64,000 nucleotides of DNA from Burkholderiales bacterium (GTDB lineage: Bacteria; Pseudomonadota; Gammaproteobacteria; Burkholderiales; Burkholderiaceae_C). The stretch covers positions 27,322-91,321 of the forward strand of contig JACPUE010000006.1 in assembly GCA_016192425.1 (NCBI GenBank), given 5' to 3'. The notes beneath the pieces were generated by a model. It was given only the letters and a program-made list of their open reading frames with translations. It made no database searches and was not told the DNA's origin. Each line of letters opens with the position of its first letter. Within the stretch, counting starts at the first letter, position 1. Both the position numbers and the translations under genes were made by a program. This document shows, piece by piece, positions 24,156 through 33,037 of this stretch.

Positions 24156-26114
24156 TCAATGGGCAATGCCCATTTCGCGCAGTTTCCGATAGAGCGTGCT
24201 GCGGCCTATGCCCAGCATGCGCGCGGCTTCTGAATGGTTGCCGGCACAAGACTGCAGCGCGCGCGCAATGCTCTGGCGCGAGAGCGTGCGCAGGTCGGTG
24301 GGCAATTCGGCTTGTGGTGGTGGAGCCTCCATGGTTACGGCGCGCAGATCCAGTGCCAGGTCGTCGGGCAGGTGGTGCCAGTCAACCATGTTTTCGTGCG
24401 CGTCCAGCAAGGCACAGGCCGTGCGCAAGGCGCTGGCCAATTGCCGTACGTTGCCAGGCCAGGGGTATGCGCGCAGACGCTGGCGCAACTCCGTGGCAAT
24501 GGTCAAGGGCCTGTGCGGCATGAGTTTCTGCAGTTGGCTGTCGAGCAGGTGATCGAAGTCAGTCCTCTCACGCAGCGCAGGCAGGCACAGGGTCAGGCCA
24601 TTGAGACGGTAGTAGAGGTCTTCGCGGAAACGCCCCTCCTGGATCTCGCGCAGCAAGTGGCGATGGGTGGCACAGACCAGCGCAAAATCGACGGCAACCG
24701 GCTTGGCTCCGCCCAGGGGCGTCACTTCGCGGTCTTGCAGCACACGCAGCAGGCGGGCTTGCAAGGACAGGGGCATGTCACCGATTTCGTCGAGGAACAG
24801 GGTTCCCCCATCGGCCTCACGGATGCGCCCCGGCGCCCCCTCGCGCCGAGCGCCCGTGAAAGCGCCCGACTGGTAGCCAAACAGTTCCGCTTCTATCAGT
24901 GATTCGGGCAACGCCGCGCAGTTGACCGCGACAAAGGCTTTGTGCTGCCGTGGCCCGCTCTGGTGCAGGGCGCGCGCGAACACCTCTTTGCCCACACCCG
25001 ACTCTCCCTGCAACAACAAGGGAATGGGCTTGTCCACCACCTTGCGCGCCCGCGCGATGGCCGAGTGCAGCACGGCATCACCCGTATCGATGCGTACCAA
25101 TGCATCCACCTGCACTGCCACAGTGTCATTGGGCGCCTGCGGTGCACTGAACGGTGCCTGAAGAACCCGGCCGGTCTCAGCCTTGGCCCACAAGGTGTGG
25201 CCCCCCAGGGTATGCACCACCCGTGCCACTGAAGTCGGCCGCTGACACCATTCCAACAACTGTTGCAGCGGTTCCACCAGAACCTCCCCGATGCGCAAGC
25301 TGCCCAGGCCACTCCATTGGAAGCCCAGCAATTGGAGCGCCGTGACACTGGCTCCCACCAGCACCCCGTCTTCGCGCACAGCCAGCAGTCCTTCGGTCAC
25401 CGTGCCCAGCCCCTCAGGCTGCGCGTGCAGGCGCAGGCGCAGGCCACTCCAGTGGCGCGGGTCGTGCCGGGTATCGAACAGGCGGTGCTCAATGATCCGC
25501 ACGGCCGAGCGCACCAGGCCCAGCGTGTGCCGATGGTAGCCACGGTGGTCTCCCGACACATCCAGCACGCCCAGCAGTCGGCCATCGGGGGCATGGATGG
25601 GCGCAGCCGCACAGGTCAGAAAACCATTGCGTTCCAAAAAATGTTCCTGCGCATGCACCACAAGGGCCCGGTCGTCGGTCAGTGCCGTGCCGATGGCGTT
25701 GGTGCCCCGGTACTGCTCGCTCCAGGTGGCTCCAGGGCGCAGCGCCACCCGCTCGGCGCGGCCCATGAACCGGGGGTCGCCCAAGGCGTGCAAGAGCATT
25801 CCATCGGTTCCAGCCAGCACTACCATGCTGTCCGTTTCACAGGTCTGTTCGAGCAAGAACTCCATCACGGGCCGGGCATAGGCGACCAGCTCGCGCTGTT
25901 GCTCCAGGGCCCTGGCCAGTTGGGCTCCTGAGGCATGCGGTGCGCCTGGGGTACGCCCACAGGGCTGGAGCCCCGCATCCCAGCTGCGCTGCCAGGAACG
26001 CTGAAGCTCTGCGGGAATCAAGTCCGGCGGCAAGGCTCCCGCATTCATCAGGTGCGAGCGCGCCCTGCGCAACGCGGCTGGAACCGTGCGTTCTGAATAA
26101 ACCGAGGAAGGCAT
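24156..26114 (-). CDS. Sigma-54-dependent activator, AcoR-like
   Basis: Enhancer-binding protein of 652 residues. It has an N-terminal GAF-like sensing region (GTNAIGTALTDDRALVVHAQEHF, CAAAPIHAPDGRLLGVLDVSG). The central AAA+ domain has Walker A GESGVGKE, the sigma-54 contact loop GAFTGAR and Walker B GGTLFLDEIGDMP. A C-terminal Fis-type HTH follows (NHSEAARMLGIGRSTLYRKL). This is the layout of AcoR, which responds to small carbonyl compounds. It is divergent from an aldehyde dehydrogenase that carries a good -24/-12 promoter, so control of that gene is likely. The effector is unknown. Start ATG at 26114; the frame remains open upstream. Confidence 0.92.
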   Translation of the reverse strand: MPSSVYSERTVPAALRRARSHLMNAGALPPDLIPAELQRSWQRSWDAGLQPCGRTPGAPHASGAQLARALEQQRELVAYARPVMEFLLEQTCETDSMVVLAGTDGMLLHALGDPRFMGRAERVALRPGATWSEQYRGTNAIGTALTDDRALVVHAQEHFLERNGFLTCAAAPIHAPDGRLLGVLDVSGDHRGYHRHTLGLVRSAVRIIEHRLFDTRHDPRHWSGLRLRLHAQPEGLGTVTEGLLAVREDGVLVGASVTALQLLGFQWSGLGSLRIGEVLVEPLQQLLEWCQRPTSVARVVHTLGGHTLWAKAETGRVLQAPFSAPQAPNDTVAVQVDALVRIDTGDAVLHSAIARARKVVDKPIPLLLQGESGVGKEVFARALHQSGPRQHKAFVAVNCAALPESLIEAELFGYQSGAFTGARREGAPGRIREADGGTLFLDEIGDMPLSLQARLLRVLQDREVTPLGGAKPVAVDFALVCATHRHLLREIQEGRFREDLYYRLNGLTLCLPALRERTDFDHLLDSQLQKLMPHRPLTIATELRQRLRAYPWPGNVRQLASALRTACALLDAHENMVDWHHLPDDLALDLRAVTMEAPPPQAELPTDLRTLSRQSIARALQSCAGNHSEAARMLGIGRSTLYRKLREMGIAH

Positions 26115-26244
26115 GGCCGTTTGTCTCCTGTGTTCCAAGCTCGGGGCGGGTACGCCGCCTCCGGCATCGCCTCCGTGGCATGGAGGCAATGGGCCCATTG
26201 TGCGCCAGTCTGCACTTCCACTTCAGCGCGGGAACCCGGTGCAC

Positions 26245-26261
26245 TGTGCCGTATTGGAACA
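26245..26261. promoter_or_regulatory. Candidate upstream activator site for the aldehyde dehydrogenase promoter
   Basis: Inverted repeat TGTGCC-N5-GGAACA, 96 bases upstream of the -24 element at 26357. Distance and symmetry suit an enhancer-type site for the adjacent AcoR-like activator. Related half-sites (TGTTCC, GGAACA) occur at about 26128 and 26339. This is pattern reading only. Confidence 0.35.
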
Positions 26262-26356
26262 GCGGACGCAACAAGCTGACACACCGGTACAGCTCCGTGG
26301 AACACCTTGGCCCATCCTGCGCATGGATTGAAGGGCCAGGAACAGCTGACCCAGGG

Positions 26357-26372
26357 TGGCACGCATCCTGCA
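26357..26372 (+). promoter_or_regulatory. Sigma-54 (-24/-12) promoter of the aldehyde dehydrogenase gene
   Basis: TGGCACG-CATC-CTGCA matches the consensus TGGCACG-N4-TTGCA at all but one position, with the invariant GG (26358-26359) and GC (26370-26371) separated by ten bases as required. Transcription would start near 26383, about 60 bases before the ATG at 26446. A sigma-54 activator gene lies immediately upstream in divergent orientation. Confidence 0.8.
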
Positions 26373-26445
26373 ATAGAGGGATAACACGTCGCTCAACCAC
26401 TGCGGCGGGTTGATTTTGTTCATCCATTCCACAAGGAGACTTCAG

Positions 26446-27966
26446 ATGCTGTACGCCCCCCCCGGCTCCCCCGACGCCAAGGTCCAATACAAGGCCCGCT
26501 ACGACAACTTCATCGGTGGCAAGTTCGTCCCTCCCGTCAAGGGCGCGTACTTCGACGTGCTCACGCCCATCACCGGCAAGGCCTACACCCAGGCCGCACG
26601 TTCCACGGCTGAAGACATCGAGCTGGCCCTGGACGCCGCCCATGCGGCTGCACCGCAATGGGGGCGCACCCCGGCCGCGGATCGCGCCAACCTGCTGCTC
26701 AAGATTGCCGATCGCATCGAGCAAAACCTTGAAAAGCTGGCCTACGCCGAAACCGTGGACAACGGCAAGGCGATCCGCGAAACGCTGAACGCCGACATTC
26801 CCCTCACCGTGGATCACTTCCGCTACTTCGCTGGCTGCCTGCGCTCGCAGGAAGGCAGCCTGAGCGAGATCGACGCCGACACGGTGGCCTACCACTTCCA
26901 TGAGCCCCTGGGTGTGGTCGGGCAGATCATTCCCTGGAACTTCCCCATCCTGATGGCAGCCTGGAAGCTGGCTCCCGCACTGGCTGCAGGCAACTGCGTG
27001 ATCCTCAAGCCGGCTGAATCCACGCCCATCTCGATCCTGGTGCTCATCGAGCTGATCGCCGATCTGCTGCCCGCAGGCGTGCTCAACGTTGTCAATGGCT
27101 ATGGCCGCGAGGCTGGCATGCCGCTGGCATCGAGCCGCCGCATCGCCAAGATCGCGTTCACCGGCTCCACCGCCACCGGCAAGGTGATTGCCCAGGCAGC
27201 TGCCAACAACCTGATTCCGGCTACGCTGGAACTGGGTGGCAAGTCGCCCAACATCTTCTTTGCCGATGTGGCCGACGCCGATGACGACTTCTTCGACAAA
27301 GCCATCGAAGGCCTGGTGCTGTTTGCCTTCAACCAGGGCGAAGTCTGCACCTGCCCCTCGCGCGCCCTCATCCAGGAATCGATCTACGACAAGTTCATGG
27401 ACCGTGCCCTGGCACGCGTGCGCGCCATCAAGCAAGGCAGCCCTCTGGACACCGACAGCATGATGGGCGCACAGGCTTCCATCGAGCAGATGAAGAAGAT
27501 CGAGAGCTATCTGAGCCTGGGCAAGGAAGAAGGCGCACAGGTGCTTACGGGCGGCGACCGCGCACAGTTGCCTGGCGACCTGGCAGGTGGCTACTACATT
27601 CAGCCCACCCTGTTCAAGGGCCACAACAAGATGCGCATCTTCCAGGAAGAGATCTTCGGCCCCGTGCTGGCAGTGACCACCTTCAAGGACGAAGCCGAAG
27701 CCCTGGCCATCGCCAACGACACCCTGTACGGGCTGGGCGCAGGCGTGTGGTCGCGTGACGGCAGCCGCGCCTACCGCATGGGCCGTGGCATCCAGGCTGG
27801 CCGCGTATGGACCAACTGCTACCACGCCTACCCCGCGCACGCTGCCTTCGGTGGCTACAAGGAGTCGGGCATTGGCCGCGAGACGCACAAGGTCATGCTG
27901 GACCACTACCAACAGACCAAGAACCTGCTGGTGAGCTACAGCCCCAAGGCTCTGGGCTTCTTCTGA
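26446..27966 (+). CDS. NAD(P)-dependent aldehyde dehydrogenase (AldB / acetaldehyde dehydrogenase-like)
   Basis: Oxidises aldehydes to acids. The 506-residue product starts after AAGGAG and ends YSPKALGFF, a tail I associate with AldB/ExaC-type enzymes. The catalytic residues are present: Glu262 in [12 protein letters not shown] and Cys301 in [12 protein letters not shown], together with the cofactor motifs PWNFPILM and [11 protein letters not shown] sigma-54 promoter and a divergent AcoR-like regulator point to induction by an alcohol- or ketone-derived aldehyde. A strong terminator follows, then a DUF779 gene that often accompanies this enzyme. Confidence 0.93.
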   Translation: MLYAPPGSPDAKVQYKARYDNFIGGKFVPPVKGAYFDVLTPITGKAYTQAARSTAEDIELALDAAHAAAPQWGRTPAADRANLLLKIADRIEQNLEKLAYAETVDNGKAIRETLNADIPLTVDHFRYFAGCLRSQEGSLSEIDADTVAYHFHEPLGVVGQIIPWNFPILMAAWKLAPALAAGNCVILKPAESTPISILVLIELIADLLPAGVLNVVNGYGREAGMPLASSRRIAKIAFTGSTATGKVIAQAAANNLIPATLELGGKSPNIFFADVADADDDFFDKAIEGLVLFAFNQGEVCTCPSRALIQESIYDKFMDRALARVRAIKQGSPLDTDSMMGAQASIEQMKKIESYLSLGKEEGAQVLTGGDRAQLPGDLAGGYYIQPTLFKGHNKMRIFQEEIFGPVLAVTTFKDEAEALAIANDTLYGLGAGVWSRDGSRAYRMGRGIQAGRVWTNCYHAYPAHAAFGGYKESGIGRETHKVMLDHYQQTKNLLVSYSPKALGFF

Positions 27967-27991
27967 GGGCTTTTGAAAAGCCTGTTCTCAT

Positions 27992-28020
27992 GGGGCGATC
28001 TGCGGATCGCCCCTTTTTTT
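27992..28020 (+). terminator. Intrinsic terminator between the aldehyde dehydrogenase and DUF779 genes
   Basis: A perfect 9-bp stem, GGGGCGATC (27992-28000) with GATCGCCCC (28005-28013), 4-base loop TGCG, and seven Ts. It ends 15 bases before the DUF779 start, so most transcripts should stop before that gene. Confidence 0.85.
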
Positions 28021-28035
28021 CGAAGGAGCGCCAAG

Positions 28036-28404
28036 ATGGTCGAACGCGTCGTAGCCACCCCGCAAGCCCTGGCCGTGATCGAACGGCTCAAGGCACAGCA
28101 TGGGGTTCCGCTCATGTTTTACCAATCGCACGGTTGCTGCGACGGCAGCAGCCCCATGTGCTACCTGGAAGGCGAACTCTCACCCAGCCGCTATGACCTG
28201 CTCATCGGGACCATCGGTGGCTGCCCTTTTTATGTGAGCGAAAGCCAGTGGGAACACCTGAAGCAGCGCCAGCTGGTCATCGATGTCATACAGGGAAGCG
28301 GCGCGAGCTTTTCCCTCGAAGGCCCTGAAGGGGTCAGCTTTGTCACCGGCTCCCGCGCCTACAGCCCGCAGGAGTGGCAAGAACTGCAGGCTCAATCGTC
28401 CTGA
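28036..28404 (+). CDS. DUF779 family protein
   Basis: Small cytosolic protein, 122 residues, start ATG at 28036 after AAGGAG. It has the family pattern [20 protein letters not shown] with adjacent cysteines (CC, and C in PMCY), then [12 protein letters not shown] and [13 protein letters not shown]. Members are usually encoded next to AldB-type aldehyde dehydrogenases or alcohol oxidation genes; the function is undefined, with cofactor or folding support suggested. The cysteine cluster could bind a metal. Its last 13 bases overlap the 3' end of def on the other strand. Confidence 0.88.
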   Translation: MVERVVATPQALAVIERLKAQHGVPLMFYQSHGCCDGSSPMCYLEGELSPSRYDLLIGTIGGCPFYVSESQWEHLKQRQLVIDVIQGSGASFSLEGPEGVSFVTGSRAYSPQEWQELQAQSS

Positions 28405-28931
28405 TCCTGTGCCATGCCCGGAAACAGCACATCCGTGAAACCGAACTGCGTGAAGTCCTGCATGCGCATGGGGTACAGAATGCCGGCCAGGTGGTCACAT
28501 TCGTGCTGCACCACCCGCGCATGAAAACCCTCGGCCTCGCGGGCAATAATGCGGCCTTGCAGATCGAAACCGGTATAGCGGATGCGCAGCCAGCGCGGCA
28601 CCTTTCCGCGCAAGCCGGGCACGGACAGGCATCCCTCCCAGTCCAGAGCCGTTTCGGCCCCCAGGGGCGTGACCACCGGATTGATCAACACAGTGAGAGG
28701 CACCAGGGGCCGATCGGGATAGCGTGGGTTGGGGCTGTCTGACCCAAACACCACCACCTGCAGATCCACCCCAATTTGCGGTGCAGCCAATCCGGCCCCA
28801 CTGGCATGGCGCATGGTGTCCTGCATGTCCTGCACCAATTGGCGCAGCTCCGGGGTATCGAAATCCTGCACCGGACGCGCCACGCACAACAGCCGCGCCT
28901 CGCCCATTTTGAGAATGGAATGAATGGTCAT
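28392..28931 (-). CDS. def: Peptide deformylase
   Basis: Removes the formyl group from nascent proteins; cytosolic metalloenzyme, ferrous iron in relatives. The 179-residue product carries the three family motifs: [21 protein letters not shown] and QHECDHLAG, giving the Cys and two His ligands and the catalytic Glu. The N-terminus [10 protein letters not shown] matches deformylases. It is not next to fmt, so it is probably a stand-alone second-type def copy common in Burkholderiales; whether another copy exists cannot be seen here. It is divergent from the YbaN-type gene. Confidence 0.93.
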   Translation of the reverse strand: MTIHSILKMGEARLLCVARPVQDFDTPELRQLVQDMQDTMRHASGAGLAAPQIGVDLQVVVFGSDSPNPRYPDRPLVPLTVLINPVVTPLGAETALDWEGCLSVPGLRGKVPRWLRIRYTGFDLQGRIIAREAEGFHARVVQHECDHLAGILYPMRMQDFTQFGFTDVLFPGMAQDQDD

Positions 28932-29084
28932 GTGTCTTGCTCATGGGCCGCTGCTTTGCAGGGCTTGTGATCCTGTGTCGGACAAGTTCCAGGGAGCATA
29001 ACCGCCCTGGCGACGGGTGAATGGGAGCGTACTCACCACCACTGCGGGCACAATGGTTACCAGCGATTACGCCATTCCAGCCCC

Positions 29085-29525
29085 ATGGACTCCCTTCCAG
29101 GCCCACCCCACGCCTCTCGGCACCAAGTCACACCGCCGCCAGCGCACCCACCATTGCCCAAGCTGATGCGCTGGGCATTGCTGGCCTTTGCCATCCTGTG
29201 CCTGGGCCTGGGGGTGATCGGTGTATTCGTACCCGGCCTGCCTACGACCGTGTTCATTCTGATGGCCGCATGGGCAGCCGCACGCAGTTCACCCCGATTG
29301 CATGAATGGCTCTGGTACCACCCCTTGTTCGGCGTCATGCTGCGCGATTGGGCCAATGGAGGCTGCGTAGGACGCCGATCCAAATGGAATGCCACGGTTC
29401 TGATGTCTGTTTGCGCAGCCATCCTTTTCTGGACCAGCAGCAAGCTCTGGGTTGCCATCATGGCCACCAGCTTCATGGCCTGCGTGCTGGTGTGGCTCTG
29501 GCTGCGCCCCGAACCCGGGGGCTGA
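29085..29525 (+). CDS. YbaN-type inner-membrane protein (DUF454)
   Basis: 146-residue membrane protein. After a proline-rich cytoplasmic start it has two hydrophobic hairpin segments (LLAFAILCLGLGVIGVFVPG and LPTTVFILMAAWAAARSS) and a second pair after residue 95 (VLMSVCAAILFW, VAIMATSFMACVLVWLWL). The pattern GxIGxxxPxLPTTxFxLxAxWxxARSSPRxxxWLxxHPxxG is the DUF454 signature. Function is unknown. A CCCAAA-N4-TTTGGG hairpin with a T-run (29541-29567) follows the stop and overlaps the region of the tRNA promoter. Confidence 0.85.
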   Translation: MDSLPGPPHASRHQVTPPPAHPPLPKLMRWALLAFAILCLGLGVIGVFVPGLPTTVFILMAAWAAARSSPRLHEWLWYHPLFGVMLRDWANGGCVGRRSKWNATVLMSVCAAILFWTSSKLWVAIMATSFMACVLVWLWLRPEPGG

Positions 29526-29570
29526 AGCCACTTTCGGCCACCCAAACGGCTTTGGGCTGTTTTTTGTGTA

Positions 29571-29576
29571 TATAAT
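29571..29576 (+). promoter_or_regulatory. -10 element of the tRNA-Asn promoter
   Basis: Perfect TATAAT, preceded by a T-rich stretch, 11 bases before the first tRNA-Asn base. No good -35 hexamer is visible at 16-18 bases. It most likely drives both tRNA genes as one transcript. Confidence 0.55.
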
Positions 29577-29587
29577 GTGAGGCTTGT

Positions 29588-29663
29588 TCCTCGATAGCTC
29601 AGTCGGTAGAGCGCCGGACTGTTAATCCGTAGGTCCCTGGTTCGAGCCCAGGTCGAGGAGCCA
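29588..29663 (+). tRNA. tRNA-Asn(GUU), copy 1
   Basis: 76-base cloverleaf. The acceptor arm TCCTCGA pairs with TCGAGGA, the discriminator is G and CCA is encoded. The anticodon GTT is at 29621-29623 and the T-arm is GGTTCGAGCCC. It differs from copy 2 by one compensated acceptor pair (T-A here, C-G there). Confidence 0.97.
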
Positions 29664-29680
29664 AAAATTCATGCCGATTT

Positions 29681-29756
29681 TCCCCGATAGCTCAGTCGGT
29701 AGAGCGCCGGACTGTTAATCCGTAGGTCCCTGGTTCGAGCCCAGGTCGGGGAGCCA
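29681..29756 (+). tRNA. tRNA-Asn(GUU), copy 2, integration target
   Basis: 76-base cloverleaf, 17 bases after copy 1, with acceptor arm TCCCCGA/TCGGGGA, anticodon GTT at 29714-29716 and encoded CCA. Its 3' 17 bases are repeated at 36919-36935. The serine recombinase gene of the inserted element enters it from the other strand and takes its TAA stop (29715-29717) from the complement of the anticodon loop. The tRNA itself is intact. Confidence 0.97.
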
Positions 29757-31283
29757 ATTACTGGCACTGCGAATCTTCGCACTGCCGGGCACCGTCACAA
29801 GACATTCGGGGTGGTAGTCCACCACCACCTCATCATCCTTGATGGTGATTTCTTTGACGAAGGCCCCCAAGAACTCGCGCAGCTTCTTGGGGTCTTGGCA
29901 GTCCATCACAAGCCCGCGCAACACCTCGGCAGCGTCCTCGGGGTCGATGTAGGGCATTTCTGCCAGATTCATGGGTTCCTCTTCCAGCGCCTGTAGCGAG
30001 GACTCCAGGGCCTTGATGCGTGCGTTCCAGTCCCGCAGGCGGTGCGTGAGGTCTGCGAGGTTGGGGGCGTCTTGGCCGTGGAGCTCCAGCAGCGCATAGA
30101 GGTTGGAGCGGGCTTTTTCGGCTGCACGAAGCTCGCCCACCAGCGCCGTGCGTCGGCCGGTGCGTTCTTTGGCCCAGTCTCCGCGCCGGGTCTGTGCTTC
30201 GGCAATGATGTCGGCCATGCGGTCTGGGGTGAGCACCTGATCCAGCAGCTCGGACAGCATCCAGTCGTCGAACAGGTCGGCGCGCACGCGCTTGAAGCCG
30301 CAGCGCTCTTTTCCGCTGAGCACGCCCCTGCATCCGTAGTAGTAGTAAACCCGGCTTCGCCCTGTACCGCTGCAAGTTTGCAACATGGAGCCACAGCAGC
30401 CGCAACGCAGCATGCCGGTGAAGGCGAGATTGCTTCGCGGCTGGCCGCCTACGTTCTCGGGGTGACGGTCGATCATGGTTTGCTGCACTTTCTCAAAATC
30501 GTCTGGGCTCACAAGTGCGGGGTGGCTGAGCACTTTTACCCAGTCTTCCACGGGGTTGACGGTGCGCTTGTTGGTGCGGTTGAAGACCGTCCAGCCCGCA
30601 TACACCTGGTTGCGCAAGATGTAGTTCACCGCGTTCTTGGTGAATGGTTTGCCGCGCAGTGTCAGGCCCTGGCCGTTCAGGCTCAAGGCGATCAGCTTGC
30701 AGCCCGCCCCGCGCAACGACATGGAAAAGACCTGCTGCACTGCAGCCGACTCTGTAGGGTGCACCGCCAGGCGCTTGCGCTTGCCTTCCGCAACGGTCAG
30801 ATACCCAAACGGCACCCGCCCACCCAGAAAGTAGCCCTCTCGGGCGGCCTTGAGCATGGAGCGCCTGGTGTCGCTGGCGACCTGGCGCGAGTAGCGCTCA
30901 TCGATGACGGCGCCGATGGCGTCCACAAACCAGCCGTCGTCGGTGCGCAGATCCACTTCGCTGCACGAATAGACCAGGCGGGTGCCGTAGCGCTCCAGCA
31001 TGTGCTTGTAGTGCCCGGCGTCGAGGTGGTTGCGGGCGAAGCGGCTGGATGACCAGCAGATGAAGTAGTCCACGTCCATCACGGCGCAGTAGTTCAGCGC
31101 CTCTTGGAACGATGGACGCCGGTCGGTGGTGCCCGAAAAACCACCGTCCACAAAGACCTTGGCCACCACGGCGCCCAGGGCCTCGGCCTTGGTGCGGCAG
31201 TGCTCGATCTGGCTTTCCACGGGCAGGCCATCGTCGGCCTGGCGCTTGGTGCTGACGCGGGCGTAAATGATGGCGCGCTTCAT
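29715..31283 (-). CDS. Large serine recombinase (site-specific integrase)
   Basis: Catalyses strand exchange through Ser11 in YARVSTKRQ. The 522-residue protein has a resolvase domain (about 1-150), a recombinase domain (about 165-270), a zinc ribbon (C294, C297, C318, C328), a coiled-coil region (about 370-435) and a C-terminal tail. Residues 510-515 (WLPDLG) are encoded by the att core. The last seven (SNQGPTD) and the TAA stop come from the antisense of the chromosomal tRNA. In a circular form the same frame would continue for 28 other codons to a TGA at 36831-36833. The start overlaps the upstream HTH gene by ATGA. Confidence 0.93.
   Translation of the reverse strand: MKRAIIYARVSTKRQADDGLPVESQIEHCRTKAEALGAVVAKVFVDGGFSGTTDRRPSFQEALNYCAVMDVDYFICWSSSRFARNHLDAGHYKHMLERYGTRLVYSCSEVDLRTDDGWFVDAIGAVIDERYSRQVASDTRRSMLKAAREGYFLGGRVPFGYLTVAEGKRKRLAVHPTESAAVQQVFSMSLRGAGCKLIALSLNGQGLTLRGKPFTKNAVNYILRNQVYAGWTVFNRTNKRTVNPVEDWVKVLSHPALVSPDDFEKVQQTMIDRHPENVGGQPRSNLAFTGMLRCGCCGSMLQTCSGTGRSRVYYYYGCRGVLSGKERCGFKRVRADLFDDWMLSELLDQVLTPDRMADIIAEAQTRRGDWAKERTGRRTALVGELRAAEKARSNLYALLELHGQDAPNLADLTHRLRDWNARIKALESSLQALEEEPMNLAEMPYIDPEDAAEVLRGLVMDCQDPKKLREFLGAFVKEITIKDDEVVVDYHPECLVTVPGSAKIRSASNWLPDLGSNQGPTD
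29740..29756 (+). repeat. attL core (17-bp direct repeat)
   Basis: CCCAGGTCGGGGAGCCA, the last 17 bases of tRNA-Asn copy 2. The G in GTCGGGG is specific to copy 2 (copy 1 has GTCGAGG), and the right-hand repeat also has this G, so the element entered copy 2. Confidence 0.88.
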
Positions 31284-31765
31284 GGCTTGACTCTACGTGG
31301 TTTGACGATGCGGCGAATGTGAGAAACGCTCAGGTTCTCACCAACCTCGACGGATACCCGCTCTCGAATCTGGCGCCCGGTAAGGCCCATGTCGGCAAGC
31401 GCCTCGATGAAGCGATTGCGCTGGTAGCGCTGGAAGCTGGAATACCGGCGCAACTGCACCTCGATCATGGATTCGGCCTCGCTGCGCATCTCCACGGCGG
31501 CGTCCAGGCGGCGCCACATTTGCATGAAAGGCTCATACCCCAGCTCGTGCGCGATTTCCAGCCACACCCTTGGCAGGCCCATGTCGGCCAACTCGCGCAA
31601 ACGGGCATCGGCCCAAAGTTGGGACGGGGTGCATTCATCCAGGTACCCACCCCCCCCGGGCGGGGCCGTGACCGTGCTATGCCGGGCCCCCACCCCCTGG
31701 CCGTGCACCAGGTCAACCCAGTCAAGCTGCGCGCCTGCAGGTGTCGCACTGCGCTTTTCATCCAT
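31280..31765 (-). CDS. HTH-like protein co-translated with the serine recombinase
   Basis: I do not recognise a named family. The 161-residue, largely helical and charged protein has a C-terminal segment (ALADMGLTGRQIRERV followed by GENLSVSHIRRIVKPRR) that reads as a helix-turn-helix with a basic recognition helix. The N-terminus is Gly/Pro-rich and probably disordered. Its stop codon overlaps the recombinase ATG (ATGA), implying coupled translation. A role in directing integration versus excision, or in controlling the recombinase promoter, would fit but is inferred from position only. Confidence 0.7.
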   Translation of the reverse strand: MDEKRSATPAGAQLDWVDLVHGQGVGARHSTVTAPPGGGGYLDECTPSQLWADARLRELADMGLPRVWLEIAHELGYEPFMQMWRRLDAAVEMRSEAESMIEVQLRRYSSFQRYQRNRFIEALADMGLTGRQIRERVSVEVGENLSVSHIRRIVKPRRVKP

Positions 31766-32011
31766 GATGCGCCCCCCGTGCCAGAGGGAAGCGCATGCCG
31801 CTGGCTGCGCCTTTTGACAGAGTGCGCAGCAGCACCCCCGTGTGAGTTAGCCCGTTCTTGTTACAGTTTGCGGGATCGCACGAGACCCCCTGTGCATGCC
31901 GGGGCTTTCGCTGTCGAAGGTGGACAGTATGGTGTTTGTGTGTACGCGCGCTACGGATGGGCATATGGGTTCAGGCCTTGATACCGTGGAGGAATGAGGG
32001 GGTGCGGACGA

Positions 32012-33037
32012 TCAGCCGGGCAGGCGCTTGAGCAGCTCGCTCACGGGCGTGCGAATCTTGGCCAGCGGGCTGTGCTCGTCCACGATGCGGGACTTCTTGC
32101 GGATGCTCAGTTCGGTGTAGATGGCCGTGCTCTTGGGGTCGGCGTGGCCCATCAGGTTCTGCACCGACAGCGTGGGCACGTCGCCCTCGGTCAGTTCGGT
32201 GCCGAACAAGTGCCGCAGGGCGTGCGGGTGCAACTGCGCGGCCGGGATGCCCACGGCGCGCCCATAGTTCTGCACAATGTCATGGATGGACTGGCGGCCC
32301 AGGCGGCGCTCCTCGCCCCGAAACGCATGCTCCAGCACCGTGCTGTTGCGCGTGGACACGAACAGCACCTTGTCGGGCCGCCCCTGCCGGTTCACCGTCT
32401 CGCGGTCGATCTCGGCCAACTCCTCGTGGCCCAGGTACACCAACAGGATGGCCTCGGCCTCACGCGGCAACGGCACCAGGCGTTCCTTGTCGCCCTTCTC
32501 CCTGGTGCGCAGGTACATGCGGGAACGCCCGTTCAGCGTATCCCTGAACAGATCCCCCTCATTCAGCGCCACCAGTCCAGACACACGCAGGCCTGCGCCC
32601 AGCAACACGTGCAGGATGGCCGAGTCCCGGATTCCCTTGAACGTGGCCAGGTCAGGCGCACACATCAAGCGCTCGGCATTGGCCAGGGTGATGACATTGG
32701 GCAGGGCCCTGCCGGTGCGGGGATGCTCCAGCGCCGTGGCGGTGTTGCGGTCGAGCAGGCCCCGATCAAGGCACCACTGATAGAAGCCACGCACCGCCGA
32801 TATGTAGGGCTTGCGGCTGCGGGCCACCACGCCCTTGCGGTGCAGCCACAGGCCACAGAACATATCCAGCTCATCCCCCGTGGCCTCCAGCAAAGGGCGC
32901 CCCTGCATGAACTCTTTGAGCCGCGCCATGGCCAGCCGGTAGGCCTCCAGAGTACGGGGACTGCGGTTCTGGTTCATCCGCAGGTATTCCATCCACGCAT
33001 CAATCGCCACGTCATCCGTCCAACCTCTAGCCGCCAT
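32012..33037 (-). CDS. Tyrosine recombinase / phage integrase (XerC/D-like)
   Basis: 341 residues, ATG at 33037 after a strong GGAGGTG ribosome site. It has an N-terminal SAM-like core-binding domain (about 10-95: AIDAWMEYLR, RSPRTLEAYRLAMARLKEF) and a C-terminal catalytic domain. All active-site residues are present: Arg151 (GAGLRVSGL), Lys181, His272-x-x-Arg275 (HPHALRH), His298 (LMGHAD) and nucleophile Tyr307 (IYTEL). It is a second complete recombinase within the same 7.2-kb element; either this protein or the serine recombinase could have made the tRNA insertion. Confidence 0.93.
   Translation of the reverse strand: MAARGWTDDVAIDAWMEYLRMNQNRSPRTLEAYRLAMARLKEFMQGRPLLEATGDELDMFCGLWLHRKGVVARSRKPYISAVRGFYQWCLDRGLLDRNTATALEHPRTGRALPNVITLANAERLMCAPDLATFKGIRDSAILHVLLGAGLRVSGLVALNEGDLFRDTLNGRSRMYLRTREKGDKERLVPLPREAEAILLVYLGHEELAEIDRETVNRQGRPDKVLFVSTRNSTVLEHAFRGEERRLGRQSIHDIVQNYGRAVGIPAAQLHPHALRHLFGTELTEGDVPTLSVQNLMGHADPKSTAIYTELSIRKKSRIVDEHSPLAKIRTPVSELLKRLPG

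Noticed and set aside
29715..29735. SNQGPTD tail as a conserved protein domain of the recombinase
   Set aside because: These codons are the reverse complement of tRNA-Asn and end in its anticodon loop, so they reflect the integration site.
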